A DNA stretch of 64,000 nucleotides from Cutaneotrichosporon cavernicola. Taxonomy: Eukaryota; Basidiomycota; Tremellomycetes; Trichosporonales; Trichosporonaceae. The notes below the pieces were generated by a model. It did not search any database and was not told the origin of the DNA. It saw nothing but the letters and a program-made list of their open reading frames with translations. Of this stretch, positions 10,770 through 22,835 are shown one piece after another (position 1 is the stretch's first letter; each line of letters begins with the position of its first letter). The position numbers and the translations under genes were made by a program. Location of the stretch: the NCBI RefSeq assembly GCF_030864355.1, contig NC_083393.1, positions 1,240,001 to 1,304,000 on the forward strand, in the 5' to 3' direction.

Positions 10770-11622
10770 CGTTATTTCACGGTCGCCATCATGGTTACAT
10801 GGGAACAGCGGAGTTTCTTGGGTTAACTAGCTAGGTCGTTTTGTTTGTGCTGTTCCCTATCTATGTATGTATCCGTGCCACTCGCCACCCAACTCGAGGT
10901 GAATCCACCCTGGGATTATGCGGCAAAACGAGTGTGGCACATGGCAGGGTGGGCCTGTTCCTTGAGGATCGTGGAATTGAAGGATTTTGATTCCGCGGCT
11001 CGAAAGCTACAGGCTGTATTCAGTCCATGGCTTTCGCTTACGGCGTACGGTGTACGGCGTGAGAGGCCATGGCCATGGGAGGATGCAGCCATTGTGTGGG
11101 GTGGGCCCTGGCTGTCTCCCCAGGCCCACCCTCCCCCTGCGCCTGTTGTTCAGATTGTTTGATTCTTCTCTTCTTCTTAACTAGCTAATTCCTACAAGAG
11201 AATCGCTAGTTGCATCACAGCGTGAGTTTCCTCCCCACCTTGAACCCCGCGCTCGCACCTCCGTTCTCGGCCCTCGCCACCCAGTATCGTCGCCGACTCC
11301 GACTTTGATGATACACTTCCCAAACGAAGGTTGGGTGGATGGATGACTGAGCGCGTGAGCGGCGAAATTTCTCTGGCTATTCAATTCATGTCATCGCTAC
11401 CTCTATTGTCCACCCACCACCCAACACCACCATCCATTGTCGACTCGACCCATCCATCCTCTTCTCTATTTGCTTTCATCCATTACACCTTCCTTCCCTC
11501 CTTCTCTTCAAGGTCTGCAGCTTACACTTCAGCTCTTAAAAAAACCCACGTCAACGCCTCACTAAACCTACGTGGTCGACCCACCCCGAAAACTACAAAA
11601 CCAAAACATCACCTTCCTCGCC
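10770..11622. other. Gene-free stretch; PAB1 promoter and leader
   Basis: No gene seen. The last 200 bp (about 11395-11600) are C/T-rich with a short A run (AAAAAAACC), consistent with the promoter and 5' leader of the highly expressed poly(A)-binding protein gene. Confidence 0.5.
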
Positions 11623-13700
11623 ATGTCGTCCGACACTGCTTCTACCGCCCCCGCTGCGGCCGCGCCCCCCTCGCCTACCCCCGCTGCGGCTCCCGCACCC
11701 GCCGCTGCTGGTTCGGGCCCTGTGCAGCCCGCGCCTACCTCCACGACTGGCCAGCAGCAGCCCGGCTCGTCGGCGTCGCTCTACGTCGGTGAGCTCGACC
11801 CCTCGGTCACTGAGGCAATGCTCTTTGAGATCTTCAACATGATCGGCCACGTCGCGTCCATCCGCGTCTGCCGCGACGCTGTGACCCGTCGTTCGCTTGG
11901 CTACGCCTACGTCAACTACATCAACGCGGCGGACGGCGAGCGCGCCCTCGAGCACCTCAACTACTCCCTGATCAAGAACCGCCCGTGCCGCATCATGTGG
12001 AGCCAGCGCGACCCCGCTCTCCGCAAGACTGGCCAGGGCAACATCTTCATCAAGAACCTTGACGACAAGATTGACAACAAGGTGAGTGCAATCAAGGGCA
12101 GGGGAAGGTGGCAAAAGTGGACAGTGACTGACACTAACAGGCCCTCCACGACACGTTTGCCGCGTTCGGCAACATCCTTTCGTGCAAGGTTGCCACCGAC
12201 GAGAACGCCAACTCGCGCGGCTTCGCCTTCGTCCACTACGAGACTGGCGAGGCAGCCGAGGCAGCGATCAAGTCGGTCAACGGCATGCTTCTCAACGACA
12301 AGAAGGTCTACGTCGGCCACCACGTCTCGAAGAAGGAGCGCCAGTCTAAGGTTGAAGAGCAGCGTGCCAAGTTCACCAACGTCTTCATCAAGAACCTCGA
12401 CCCCGAGATCGACCAGAATGGTCTCGATGACCTCTTCAAGCCTTTTGGCGAGATCGTCTCGGCTGCTCTTGGCAAGGATGACGACGGCAAGGGCAAGGGC
12501 TTCGCCTTTGTCAACTACGTCTCGCACGAGGCTGCCAAGGCCGCCGTTGACGAGCTCAACGACAAGGACATCAACGGCCGCAAGCTCTACGTCGGCCGCG
12601 CCCAGAAGCGTGCTGAGCGTGACGAGGAGCTCCGCCGCCTCCACGACGAGAGACGCCAGGAGAACGAGTCCAAGACTGCCGGCGTCAACCTCTACGTTAA
12701 GAACATGGACGACGAGTGGGACGACGACCGCCTCCGCCAGGAGTTTGACTTTGCCGGCACCATCACCTCGGCCAAGGTCATGCGCGACGACAAGGCTGTG
12801 TCGCGCGGCTTCGGGTTTGTCTGCTTCTCGTCGCCTGACGAGGCCACTCGCGCCGTCCAGGAGATGAACGGCAAGATGATCGGCACCAAGCCCCTCTATG
12901 TCTCGCTCGCGCAGAAGAAGGAGGTCCGCCGCCAGGCTCTCGAGTCGCAGATGCAGCAGCGCAACGCCCAGCGTCTCCAGTACGCCGCTGCCAACGGTCT
13001 CGGCGGCCCCCAGGGCTACATGCAGACACCCATGTACGGCTACCCCCCGATGGGCCCTTACGGCAACCCCATGATGCCCGTTCGTGGTGTGGTCGGCGGC
13101 TACCCCGGTGCTCCTCCCATGATGGGTGCTCGTCCCGGTGCTCGCTACCCATCTGGCCAGCCTGGTGCCCCAGTCCCCATGGGCTACATGCCGCCCAACG
13201 CCCAGGGCGCCTACCCCGGCATGCCTCCCAACTACCCCGTCCGCCCCGCAGGCAACGCTCGTCCTCCCACCGCTCCTGCTGCCGCCCGGCCCGGCTCGTC
13301 GCCTGTCGGCGCCCAGCAGGGCCTTCCCCGTGGCCAGGTCCCCGCGGCTCGTCCTCAGGCAGAGGGTGCCGCTCCCCAGCCCCGCCTGAACGCCCAGGCT
13401 CTTGCCCGTGCTTCGCCCATTGAGCAGAAGCAGATGCTCGGCGAGGCTATCTACCCCCTCATTCACGACTCGCAGCCCGAGCTCGCCGGCAAGATCACCG
13501 GCATGCTTCTCGAGATGGACAACGCCGAGCTGCTGCACCTCGTCGAGTCTCCCGCTGCCCTTACTGAGAAGGTCGACGAGGCGCTCCGGGTCCTCGAGGA
13601 CTGGGGCAAGGACGGCAAGGAGGGTGACGTTGAGGGTGAGGTTGAGGAGAAGGAGGTTGAGGCCGAGGGCGAGAAGGGCGACGAGGAGAAGAAGGAGTAA
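11623..13700 (+). CDS. PAB1: Polyadenylate-binding protein, cytoplasmic (Pab1)
   Basis: Two exons, 11623-12081 and 12141-13700 (59-nt intron, phase 0, inside RRM2), 672 residues. It binds mRNA poly(A) tails and links them to eIF4G and deadenylation factors. After an Ala/Pro-rich N-terminus come four RRMs: about 51-128 ([18 protein letters not shown]1 LGYAYVNY), 139-215 ([14 protein letters not shown]1 RGFAFVHY), 232-309 ([14 protein letters not shown]1 KGFAFVNY) and 335-411 ([14 protein letters not shown]1 RGFGFVCF). A Pro/Gly/Met-rich linker and a C-terminal MLLE domain ([16 protein letters not shown], then [17 protein letters not shown]) follow. An acidic Lys/Glu tail of about 26 residues after the MLLE is an addition to the usual plan. 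Codon use is strongly C-ending, as expected for a highly expressed gene. Confidence 0.97.
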
Positions 13701-16067
13701 TCCACTCCCTCTCACCTTCATTTGACTTTGCCTGTCGTTCCTCTTCCTTTCGCTCCGCTCCCTCGTCCCAACCCACACTAGTTCTTGGAAGAGACCCCTC
13801 ATCCGACCCCGTTCTTATCCCAAGAACGTAGCCCCCCATCTATGTACATCTCTTCCCATGGCTTATCTGGCTCCCCCTCCCTATATAGCCGCCAGACCTT
13901 TCCTCTTAGACCGCGCACGTTCAGTCGAGTGTACGATGGTGTGAGGGGGCTGATATGCAACGACTTTCTCTCTTGTACAAAACAAGCGAGAGCGTAGCTC
14001 GAGCCGTCAATAGCAATTGAGCAAGCAGGTGTACAGCTTGTGCTAACGTTGAGGCCAGGGAACACCAGAGTAAGGCGCAGCCATAGATGGCTTAGGTGGG
14101 CTACTTGGGGCCTCAATTTACACCCTGCAGCCGTGGGGTTGACCTCGGTTGTGTGTTGTGTGCATCAAGAAGCGAGCTGTAAATTCGTGATAACAAAGTC
14201 GCTCGCCGGATCGCCGTTGGCCAAGTCTACCCCCACCGGCAACCCCACGGTTAAGTCCGACCCCGATGGACGGACGCCCGAGCGCGACCACGGGTCTGAG
14301 CGACCGCGTCTACGCATGCCTTGCACAGGAGGGTGAGGACATGTCGGGCCCTGAGGATGACGCGCCCGAGCGAGTCGTGTAGGTCAGTTGTGTGACCATG
14401 TTGGGAGGTGAGTGAGCATGGGTTTAGTGGCGGTCAGCAGAGCTTCTCGGGGCTGTTGTCAGGTTGTCAAGTCGTTTGCAATGCTCCACGGCATGCGGAC
14501 ATGCAGGCATGCGCTTCGCGATCTTGCGATCTCATCCCGGCCCATCAGAACTCCGTTGGGTTCACAAGCCTACCAGCAGCCAGCACCCAGGCCTGCAGTC
14601 AGAGCCAAACAGCTGCAATACAGTTTTGAAATGGATTCGTTGAGCAGCTGAGGAGCAGCAACTCGACGTGCCGCATGCGCCGCACACGCGTCAAACTCAT
14701 ACCTTGACACCTTCCCAACAAAGTAACTTAGTGTACAAAGTCAGACCTCATCGTTGTGGTAGGAGGCACGGATGCCGAGATTCGACATGTCCATCTAGGG
14801 ATGCTGAGCTAAGTCCCAGCACCAGTGAGGATGTTGTCATGTGGATAAGGCGGTGCAGCTGCCACCACCCATTGAGGAGCTGCAGGTACAGGTACACTCC
14901 ACTGCTCACTACTACTCTACTCTTAACGGCGAGGAACAGTGCCAGGTGCCGCGGGCCAAACGCGATGTCTTGTTGTGTTGCGTCGGACGGAGCTTGTGGC
15001 CGAATCTGAAGTGAGACTTATGAGGATGACGTTGGTCAGAGCACGACCGTTGGTGATGCCTGCCTGCCTGTATGTCTAGTTACTTGGATACATACAAACA
15101 CCACTCGGAGTGCTAATATACGACTAGGATCAGCAGGATCAGCCGAATGATGCCGACAACGTCCCATCAACGTTGGATGAAACGTCGGTCACAGATCAGA
15201 TCAGGAGATGCTCTGTACCCCTGGCCCTAGGGGTTCACCACAGTCACGCCGTTTCAGATTCGTCGGTTCTGTGCGGGAAGCTGACGTTTATGAATGCATA
15301 TCGTGATATCGTGACGGCGTCGTAATTTTAAAGCAAACGTTTCAGAGGAGAGAAGGGCGGAAGGCTGCTGGTACGGCCAGTGGGCCGGATCAGAAAGCGT
15401 CACGGAACGGGTTGGAGCAAGCGGAGTGTTCTGTAAATCGTACAGTTGTACAGACGTACAGGTGCGAACTGTTGTGCTCAGGTCTGGTTGCAGTTGGCAA
15501 GCAGGGGCGAGGTCGATAAGGCCCTCACAGCAGTCACAATTCACACTTCCGCGTCGGTTTCGGATCCGGTTGCGGGCCTCACAGGCTCGGTGTTTCGGAC
15601 GCGACGTATAGCGCTCATGATGTAAGCGGCTGAGTGGCTGATCCAGATCCAGCGGATGTCGTTAATATTGTAACTCCCCAGTTCCAAGTGTTCAAGGGAG
15701 GGCTTGGCAGTCGAAATGGAACACGTCAGAACGCATAAATGTGATCGTCAATTGAAACGCATGAAACGGGGTGGTGCAGAATGCACACTTTGGCCGAACG
15801 ATGACTATGCTTTTACGAGCGCCAGCTAATGAGCTGCGATTCAACGAGTTGAATTTAGCAACTGCCCGTGCATGTGGTGAGGTACAGGGCGCACAGACGG
15901 CGACACGACAGCAAGCTCAAGCACCACCCCATTCCAAAATGCTGCGCATGCCGTCTACTGTCACCATTTGCGTACTCGGCCTCGGTGAAAGGCCTTGCTC
16001 ATGGGCCGTGGCCCATAGTCTGCGGCCTATCAATATATCCAAGTCTAGTCCTACACCCATGACGCGG

Positions 16068-16092
16068 CCCCCCCCCCCCCCCCCCCCCCCCA
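16068..16092. repeat. Homopolymer C25
   Basis: Twenty-five consecutive C on the plus strand, one of three long G/C homopolymers in the window. Confidence 0.9.
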
Positions 16093-16719
16093 ACATCCAA
16101 CTCCAATGTTTGCGGTTCCACGCAAGATTCGTCCCACTACCGCGGCACTGAGCCCGCACAGGTCCTGACCGCTACCGCGCCAACGTCATTCGGAGCGGTA
16201 GGGTGGCGGGGCACGCTTCGCGGAACACAACGCGTCCAAACTCTATCTTGTCTTGTTCTGGCCCAAACTCGATCTTAACACCTGAAAGTACACGGGGGCC
16301 CATGTAGATTTAGTCTGACACGCACGCGGCGCCACTTCCCCAACATGCCCAACAATTGACACACTCTATTTTGTTCACTGCATTCGCGCTGACCTTGACA
16401 AACAGTTTAATGCTGTTGAGCGTGACCTTACCGCAATCCAAGAGACTAGGTTGCCCTGAAAATAAACGTATGCTACCCTGGGTCCCTTGTGCCTGATGTG
16501 TCAAACTGGACACATCCAAACGCATGCTCAGGGCGATAGGTTGAACACCCTGTATAAGCTGAGTAGTAGTTGGGGAATAGTACCCTTAAATCCCTTTATT
16601 CCCAGGGGTTTGGGCCATTGCACCATTGCAGGCGGATCAAAAGAGTTTAGCAGTGAAAGAGTAACAAACGGACAACTCTAAACTCCTGTATCTGTCTCTC
16701 TCTTGACGACTACGACTTT

Positions 16720-16762
16720 ACTCTCTCACTCTCACTCTCTCACTCTCTCACTCACTCTCTCT
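16720..16762. repeat. CT-rich microsatellite (ACTCTC units)
   Basis: Imperfect repeats of ACTCTC/ACTCTCTC, about 320 bp upstream of the Ser/Pro-rich gene's start; likely promoter/leader low-complexity DNA. Confidence 0.8.
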
Positions 16763-17079
16763 TCTACACACACACTCGCTAGATCATTCACACTGGCTGT
16801 GCAGTCATTGTCGCCACGGTCACCTCCTTCTCCGCGCCATGCTCGCCATTTAAAAACAATTCGATTCCTTTAACCAACACCGCCACAACCACAACATTAG
16901 TGACTCCCTAGACGCACGAGCCTACCACCTTGTTGTGTCTCCTCTCCACCAATACACGAACCCTCTCACTCCCTCTCACGACCCCACTCTGACTCATCCC
17001 TCGGAGCTCCTTGCAACTTGCAAGCGCGCGTGAGCCGCCAAGACCCCACGCGTCCGCCCGACCCCCCCCCCCACCCATC

Positions 17080-19323
17080 ATGTACCCACACCACGCTTCG
17101 GGTCAGGCGGCCGCCGCGCCTTCCTCGTCCACATCCTCCCTCTCCTCGTCCTCCTCACGACAGCACTACTATCCTCACCACATCCAACCGCTTCTGCGCC
17201 GGGGCCAGTCGGATCCTCCTCCACATTTCCAGCGTACCACTCCCCCTCGCCCGTCGCGCTCGTCCTCGTCCCCGACAAATCTTCGAGACCGGAGAACCCC
17301 CACACCAACCCTCAACCAACATTCCTCATCTAGTCTTGTGCAGGAGCAAACGTCGCGTTACCCGATCTTCAGGCAGCACTCGACCCAGTTGTTGGACATT
17401 GGTTCATCCCCCGAACAACAACCAGCACGAACACTACCAAAGACAAAGAACCCTGCCCCGCCTCCTTCCTTCCGCCTTCCTCCGTCAGACAACAAGCCGA
17501 CGCTTCTCGACCGCCGTCGCGAATCCCTTCTCAACAACGCTTCTCTCCGAGTACATCCATTCATTGCCATGGGTAACTCGCAGACAAAGATTGCCGACTC
17601 TGACGACGGCAACGATAAAGTGCCAGCGTGCACAGCGCCAGTCCGCCACTGGGAGGGCAGCAACTACACAAAGGACTCTGTGACAAGCAAAAGCAGCCAT
17701 GTGATGCCAGCCCCGACACCGACACCAACATCAGCTCACGGCCGCTCCATGTCTGTCATGCCAGACTCAACGCCTACCCTCGTCCTAACAGAGCGCTCGG
17801 GCACCATGGTGCACCAGCGCGCAGCCAGCGGAAGTGGCTCGGTCACAGCCGTCTCTGTCAAGGCCGACCCACCACAGCGTCGTGCCCTTGGTCTTGTGCG
17901 CAAAATCTCGTTCCGCTCGCGCCCAGATCGCGCCACCCCTACTACTCGCGCACCTGCGCCTGTGAGGGCATCATCTGCGGATGACGCCGAGCTGCTTGCC
18001 ACAAAGGACGACGAACTGGGGACAGCGCCTCCACCCAAGCTCACCATTTCGACCAGCCACAGTTCCGCTCTCACACGAGCTGCCTCTGTTGGCCATGCCA
18101 CCCAGCCAGCCCGCCCGTTGCGCTCGACTCGCCGTTCAGCACAGATCGCTTTTGGTACCGGGGAGAGCCCAGCAGCCACTCCTGCAAAGGCGACTGCAAA
18201 GGAACAAGGACCCTCAACCCCGACGCGCCCTGCCAACCGCACTCTTGTCCCGCGCTCACCAACGATAGGCCCTATATCCCCTCGTCGGTCATCTCCGGGC
18301 AGCCCGCACCGCCAGTCAACGGCCACAGCACGTCGCGCAGAGCGCGAGTGGAAGGCCAAGCTCGCGGCCCTTACCGCTGGGCCTCCCAGCCCCGGGCGGT
18401 CGCGGCAGTCGAACGGTCCTCGGCCACCACCACGCCGTGTCCCTCTCTCCGCTCCGCGCAGCCTGGGTTCTACAGACGGCCTCTCTGGCCGTATGGCCCA
18501 GTCCCTCTCCCTCTCTCATCTGTCTTCCCTCGACGACACTGACTTGCGAATCCCGTTTACGTCGTGTCCGCCGCCTAACGCCCTCGACAGTATCAGCGAG
18601 TTCCCCGCGATCGACCACCCCGGCTCCGCCTTCACCGCACCCTCGACCGTCTTCACCGGCGTGTCTGGCATGAGCAAGTCGGCTTCGACCACAACGATCT
18701 CGCGCCCCAGCAAGCGTAGTCCGGGGTCGTCGGTCGTCGCGCTCCCAGGTGTGCCAGAGTATGAGCGCACACCGCTCTCACCCATCGAGCAGGAGCCCGT
18801 GTCGCCCCCTGGGCCCATGACGCCGGCCGCGCGCGCTGGCCGCGCGCTGCCACCGTTCCATCACACGCACGCCCATCATTCCCCAGCCCCGTCGATCGCC
18901 AAGAGCTTGGCCCCAAGCACGAAGACTTTTGGGCCTGGGCCCTCGCCGATCCCGATGCCGCGTCCGCTCGACTGGACGCCCGATGATCGCATCATCGTCT
19001 CGCGCTCTTCCGTGCCCGACTTTGCACGCGTATCGTCTCCACCTCCCGTCCCAAGCCTGCCACCCGGTTTGCGACTGGCTGAGAAGACTCCACCCGCGCC
19101 GGCACCATCATGCGCACCGTCACCGATGCTCAAGCAGCCAATAGTACCTCCGCGTCGCTCTGAGAGCCGCCGCATCCCCGAAACCAAGCCGGTTGAGCCT
19201 GTGGTCATCAACGCTACGCCGAGTCACCGCCTCGCCCAGCTCCGCCGGATCGAGACCAACTCGCCCAGCTCCGCCGGATCGAGACCAACTCGCCAGAGCC
19301 GCTCCCGCGCACGACGAGCCTGA
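17080..19323 (+). CDS. Ser/Pro-rich protein of unknown function, C-terminus frameshifted by tandem duplication
   Basis: A single exon from ATG 17080 (directly after a C11 tract at 17062-17072) to TGA 19321-19323, 747 residues as it stands. The product is very rich in Ser, Pro, Thr and Arg with no recognised domain; His/Pro and poly-Ser segments lie near the N-terminus, and many SP/TP dipeptides suggest a phosphorylated disordered protein. Near the end a 29-bp segment is exactly duplicated in tandem (19231-19259 and 19260-19288). Because 29 is not a multiple of three, the reading frame shifts and stops early. With only one copy the frame would stay open to the TAG at 19521-19523, adding a more ordered segment that includes SHKLRSTYDLTPGLETGRR and MDDLQRWLAQTAGA. 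The single-copy product would be 804 residues. No GT donor makes the segment a credible intron. Confidence 0.75.
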   Translation: MYPHHASGQAAAAPSSSTSSLSSSSSRQHYYPHHIQPLLRRGQSDPPPHFQRTTPPRPSRSSSSPTNLRDRRTPTPTLNQHSSSSLVQEQTSRYPIFRQHSTQLLDIGSSPEQQPARTLPKTKNPAPPPSFRLPPSDNKPTLLDRRRESLLNNASLRVHPFIAMGNSQTKIADSDDGNDKVPACTAPVRHWEGSNYTKDSVTSKSSHVMPAPTPTPTSAHGRSMSVMPDSTPTLVLTERSGTMVHQRAASGSGSVTAVSVKADPPQRRALGLVRKISFRSRPDRATPTTRAPAPVRASSADDAELLATKDDELGTAPPPKLTISTSHSSALTRAASVGHATQPARPLRSTRRSAQIAFGTGESPAATPAKATAKEQGPSTPTRPANRTLVPRSPTIGPISPRRSSPGSPHRQSTATARRAEREWKAKLAALTAGPPSPGRSRQSNGPRPPPRRVPLSAPRSLGSTDGLSGRMAQSLSLSHLSSLDDTDLRIPFTSCPPPNALDSISEFPAIDHPGSAFTAPSTVFTGVSGMSKSASTTTISRPSKRSPGSSVVALPGVPEYERTPLSPIEQEPVSPPGPMTPAARAGRALPPFHHTHAHHSPAPSIAKSLAPSTKTFGPGPSPIPMPRPLDWTPDDRIIVSRSSVPDFARVSSPPPVPSLPPGLRLAEKTPPAPAPSCAPSPMLKQPIVPPRRSESRRIPETKPVEPVVINATPSHRLAQLRRIETNSPSSAGSRPTRQSRSRARRA
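19231..19288. repeat. Exact 29-bp tandem duplication inside a gene
   Basis: Bases 19231-19259 are repeated without change at 19260-19288, and the first six bases recur again at 19289 apart from unit divergence. It shifts the host gene's frame by 2. Confidence 0.95.
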
Positions 19324-19523
19324 GGCATGCACGCGAGGTTGCTGACTCGCCTTGTACTTCCACAGTGGAGATCGAGGAGGCGTCATCTTCAGACGCCATA
19401 AGCCACAAGCTGCGCTCCACGTACGACCTCACGCCGGGCCTCGAGACCGGCCGCCGCCCCCGCAAGACCGGATTGCCCATGGACGATCTGCAGCGCTGGC
19501 TCGCTCAGACGGCCGGGGCGTAG

Positions 19524-20829
19524 ACGGCCCGCAACCATAGCAGATAAGAAGTAAAGCCTCGCATAGCATCTCCCAGTCCCTGCAGGCCAGGCGGACACTC
19601 ATCATGTTGTACACATTCCTATGCAGGTCTATGAGCACCACGAGTATGAGTGTGGGAGGAGGCCAAAGCCGTTGTGAGGCGCTGAACTCTGCCAACGAGA
19701 AGAACACGACGCACCGACATGTACTACAAGCTGGCTATAAACTCACGGCGCGTCGTCAACGTCGTCAACGTCGAGACGGCACTGCGCCAAATCTAGATGC
19801 GTCAGCATACCGTAGTGCCTACATGCCTTCGATACCGTTGCTGTTGCTGTCCGATGATATATATCTGTCGGTTCGCGGTGCCTGACACTACCTCAACGAA
19901 CTCAACTCGTCCCATCTCCCACGCGTATTCTCTCTTACTATATTTCTCTCGCGCTATCTGAAACTAGCAGCGACAGTCTCGACGTTTGACGCGTATCTTG
20001 GACCAACGCGACGCGCTGACGCGCGCAAGGGTTTCGCTCAGATGGATGGTTCCTGTTCCGGGACGCCACCCAAGGTTTGCGTGATGCGTGACAGAGCTTG
20101 AAAGATGAAGAGGATCAAGACTATGCCATACAAGGTTTGATCTCTACGAAACGGTTCCTTCGGCGGGAGCGGTACGGGATGGGGAAAGGGGCAGAAACCG
20201 TGGTTGTGCGTCAGAAACTGCGTCAAAAACTGGAGAGTCAGAAGCATGTGCCAGAGGTTGCAGAGGCCAGAGTGGGTCTGGTGGCAGAGACGTCAGTGGA
20301 ACAGTGATGGCACATCCTCGCTGTATAGACAATGATGGGCCTGCAGAGAAAACGCTCAGTCCAAGCTCTTCTTTCACCCGAGGTTTGATCGTGCTCTTGA
20401 CCTCCTAGGATCAGTATCCTCCCGCCAGGCCCTCAGACCCTCAGGCCGTCATGTCGTGACACTCCGAAACGACCGAGGCCGGAGGATGGATGCACCGATT
20501 ACCCTCTGGAGTACGCAATAGTCCTTGCGCGGCTATTTCCGTTCTTACTCGGCGAATGAACATCTTGCGGTTCTCGTACAGCCCCATATCCCATCGCAAA
20601 AGGAAAGGACCGCAGACCGACCTGCGCACAAGGAAGTGGTCTCAAACGGAAGACAAAACCGATTGCTCCTCAAAACCAATTAAACCGAACGCGAAGCCAA
20701 AAGGAGTACTCGCAACGCGGATCGAAGTACGTCCTAACACGTACACGTGGACGGAGCATCATCGATCTCCGTCAGGACGCGCGACGCGCGTTTCGTCATG
20801 GTTGTCACTCGTCTCTTCACCATTGCACA
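19524..20829. other. Gene-free stretch
   Basis: 1.3 kb upstream of the p47/Shp1 gene. No supported gene or RNA; some A-rich patches near 20640-20700. Beyond the expected promoter DNA, nothing specific seen. Confidence 0.5.
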
Positions 20830-22330
20830 ATGCCCGGACTCAACCCAAAGCAGGAAGGTGAGCTGATGTCCTGCTCGTACAGCTCTCGACAACCAGGTGG
20901 CAGGTTCCGTCCTGCATAGCACATTATATGTCACTGACACACAGACATTGACCAGTTCGTGGCTATCACGCAGGCGTCGGAGTCGGAGGCGGCGCGGTTC
21001 CTCGGAGACGGGGTTACGCTTCAGGTGAGTGTCGCTGGATCGCTGTGACTCTCGTCGTTAGCTTCGATCAACGCCCTGTCTCTTCTCTCACGCTACGTTA
21101 CTGTCTGATTCCACCTTCCCCCACATCCTACCTTATTCCCGTCCAACCTCATGCCGTGCCCACCTTCCTCCTTCCTCCCAGCTGGCATGGTCTTCAGCAA
21201 GCTGACGCCAGGGCGCTATCGAGGACTACTTTGCTGCGCAGGCCGCAGGCGACCAGCCGGGCGAGGATGCGGACGAAGACATGCTCGACGCTGCGCTCGC
21301 TGCGTCGACCGAGCCCGCAGGCGGAGCGCGCACCCTCTCTGGCGCGCCAGCTGAGGAACTTCCCGAGTCGTGGCGCCGCCGCGGGGCCAACATTGCCGGC
21401 GTGCACGGCGACGATACCCGCCGTGACGGTAGCGAACTATACACTGGCGGCGAGCGCAGCGGGCTAGCTGTGCAGAATCCCGGCGAGGAGAACAGAGACG
21501 CGGGCGTCGTGAACGATATCCTGCAGCAGGCGCGCCAGTGAGTCAATCCCATCATAATCGTCTCGGAAGAAGCTGACAGCAGCGGCGGACGTGAGGAGGA
21601 CCCAGTGCCACAGGCACGTAACCCATGGGCCGGTGTTGGTGCTGGCAACACTCTCGGTTCTGAGGACACACCGAGCGTGCAGGCCGGCAGCTCTGGTCAT
21701 AGGATGCCTGGCGCGTTTGGCGGAAATGAGGAGGACGAGGACGAGGAGGACGGGGAACCTGTTGAGCGCCGGCTCATCTTCTGGCGTGACGGATTCAGCA
21801 TCGAGGACGGCCCGCTGTACCGCTACGACGACCCGAGAAACCAGCAGCACCTGGCCTTGATCCGCGCCGGACGCGCCCCGCTCGAGCTCTTCGACGTACG
21901 CTTTGACCAGGCGCTCAAGATTGAGGTCGACCAGCGCACTAACGAGGACTATCAGGAACCTCTCAAGAAGCCGGCCAAGCCCTTCTCTGGTGGCGGCAAC
22001 CGCCTCGGCGCGGCTACGCCCGAGATCGCTGGAGCCGGTACGTCGGCAGCCGCGGCTGCGCCTCCCCCAACAACCAAGCCCGAGATCAAGGTCGACGCGA
22101 GCCAGCCGTCGACGACGATCCAGCTGCGTCTTGGCGACGGCAGCCGCCTGGTCGTGAAGGTCAACCTCGACCACACTGTGGCCGATCTGCGCGGCCTCGT
22201 TGCCGCGTCGCGGCCCGATGGCCGTGCTTTCGTACTTCAGACGACGTTCCCCAGCCGCGAACTGCCCGACGGCGAGACGGTCGAGCAGGCCGGCCTCAAG
22301 AACGCCGTTGTCGTGCAGCGATATGTCTGA
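20830..22330 (+). CDS. SHP1: p47/Shp1-type UBX protein (Cdc48 cofactor)
   Basis: Four exons: 20830-20857, 20945-21024, 21212-21537 and 21580-22330 (394 residues). The protein recruits the AAA ATPase Cdc48/p97 to ubiquitinated substrates and membrane-fusion events. Domains in order are an N-terminal UBA-like domain (IDQFVAITQASESEAARFL, then LQGAIEDYFAAQ, split by intron 2), an acidic/low-complexity linker, a SEP domain (about 200-265: RLIFWRDGFSIEDGPLYRY, then EVDQRTNEDY) and a C-terminal UBX domain (TIQLRLGDGSRLVVKVNLD, then FPSREL in the loop where UBX proteins carry the Cdc48-contacting FPR-like motif, ending AVVVQRYV). Introns are 87, 187 and 42 nt. The last acceptor is a tandem CAGCAG that allows a one-residue difference. 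Length and domain order match p47/NSFL1C and yeast Shp1. Confidence 0.93.
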
Positions 22331-22835
22331 GCGTGGTTGTACAAGCAACAAGCCCTGTATATTATCAGTAGAGAGGGAATGCACGAGGACGAGAACAATG
22401 GGCCATGTCGGGGTAGAATAGGCACCGCACAGGAAGAGGAACCAACCCCTTACCCGTGCACAGATATCTTATCTTTTGTCAGCCTTGGCTTCCAGTCGCG
22501 TCCGGCGCATCGCGCCACGCGATGCTTGGCATACGAGTATGGGCATTCAAGCACACTGTTCCACGCCAACTGCCACGCTGGCATGCATGCATACATTCCT
22601 CGCTTCGTTACGGGTAATCCTGAGCGGGACCAAAAGAGGCGAGACGAGGGCCCAGCCAGCATGAGCCGGATGCTGATGCCGTCACTGGACCTTGGTACTG
22701 GCCCTCACCACCGCCTCTTACGCAGCGGTGGGTGCCGCAAACACCCAGCCATCGGCTTGCTGACTTATTCCACCCTCGACTCGGTCACCCTCACTTCATC
22801 CTTTTCTCCTCCACATCTTCTCAACCATCACCAAC
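22331..22835. other. Gene-free stretch
   Basis: 3' region of the p47 gene and promoter/leader of the next gene (CT-rich from about 22765). Nothing else seen. Confidence 0.5.

Larger units (their letters stand above)
13701..17079. other. 3.4 kb gene-free stretch
   Basis: No frame with coding character, no tRNA-like boxes and no mobile-element remnant were recognised. It contains a C25 homopolymer (16068-16092), an ACTCTC-type microsatellite (16720-16762) and, from about 16880, C/T-rich DNA that is probably the leader of the Ser/Pro-rich gene. Confidence 0.5.

Noticed and set aside
11961..13802. 613-residue open frame antisense to PAB1
   Set aside because: It mirrors the C-ending codons of PAB1; composition (Leu/Val/Gly-rich, no motifs) is that of a shadow frame, while the plus strand has four RRMs and an MLLE domain.
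13985..14350. 98-residue plus-strand open frame at 14040-14336
   Set aside because: No splice context, motif or codon bias; considered chance.
19290..19363. Intron at the end of the Ser/Pro-rich gene instead of a frameshift
   Set aside because: An acceptor-like CTTCCACAG exists at 19363, but the only upstream GT sites leave a segment of about 30 nt or less or a poor donor. The exact 29-bp duplication explains the frame loss fully.
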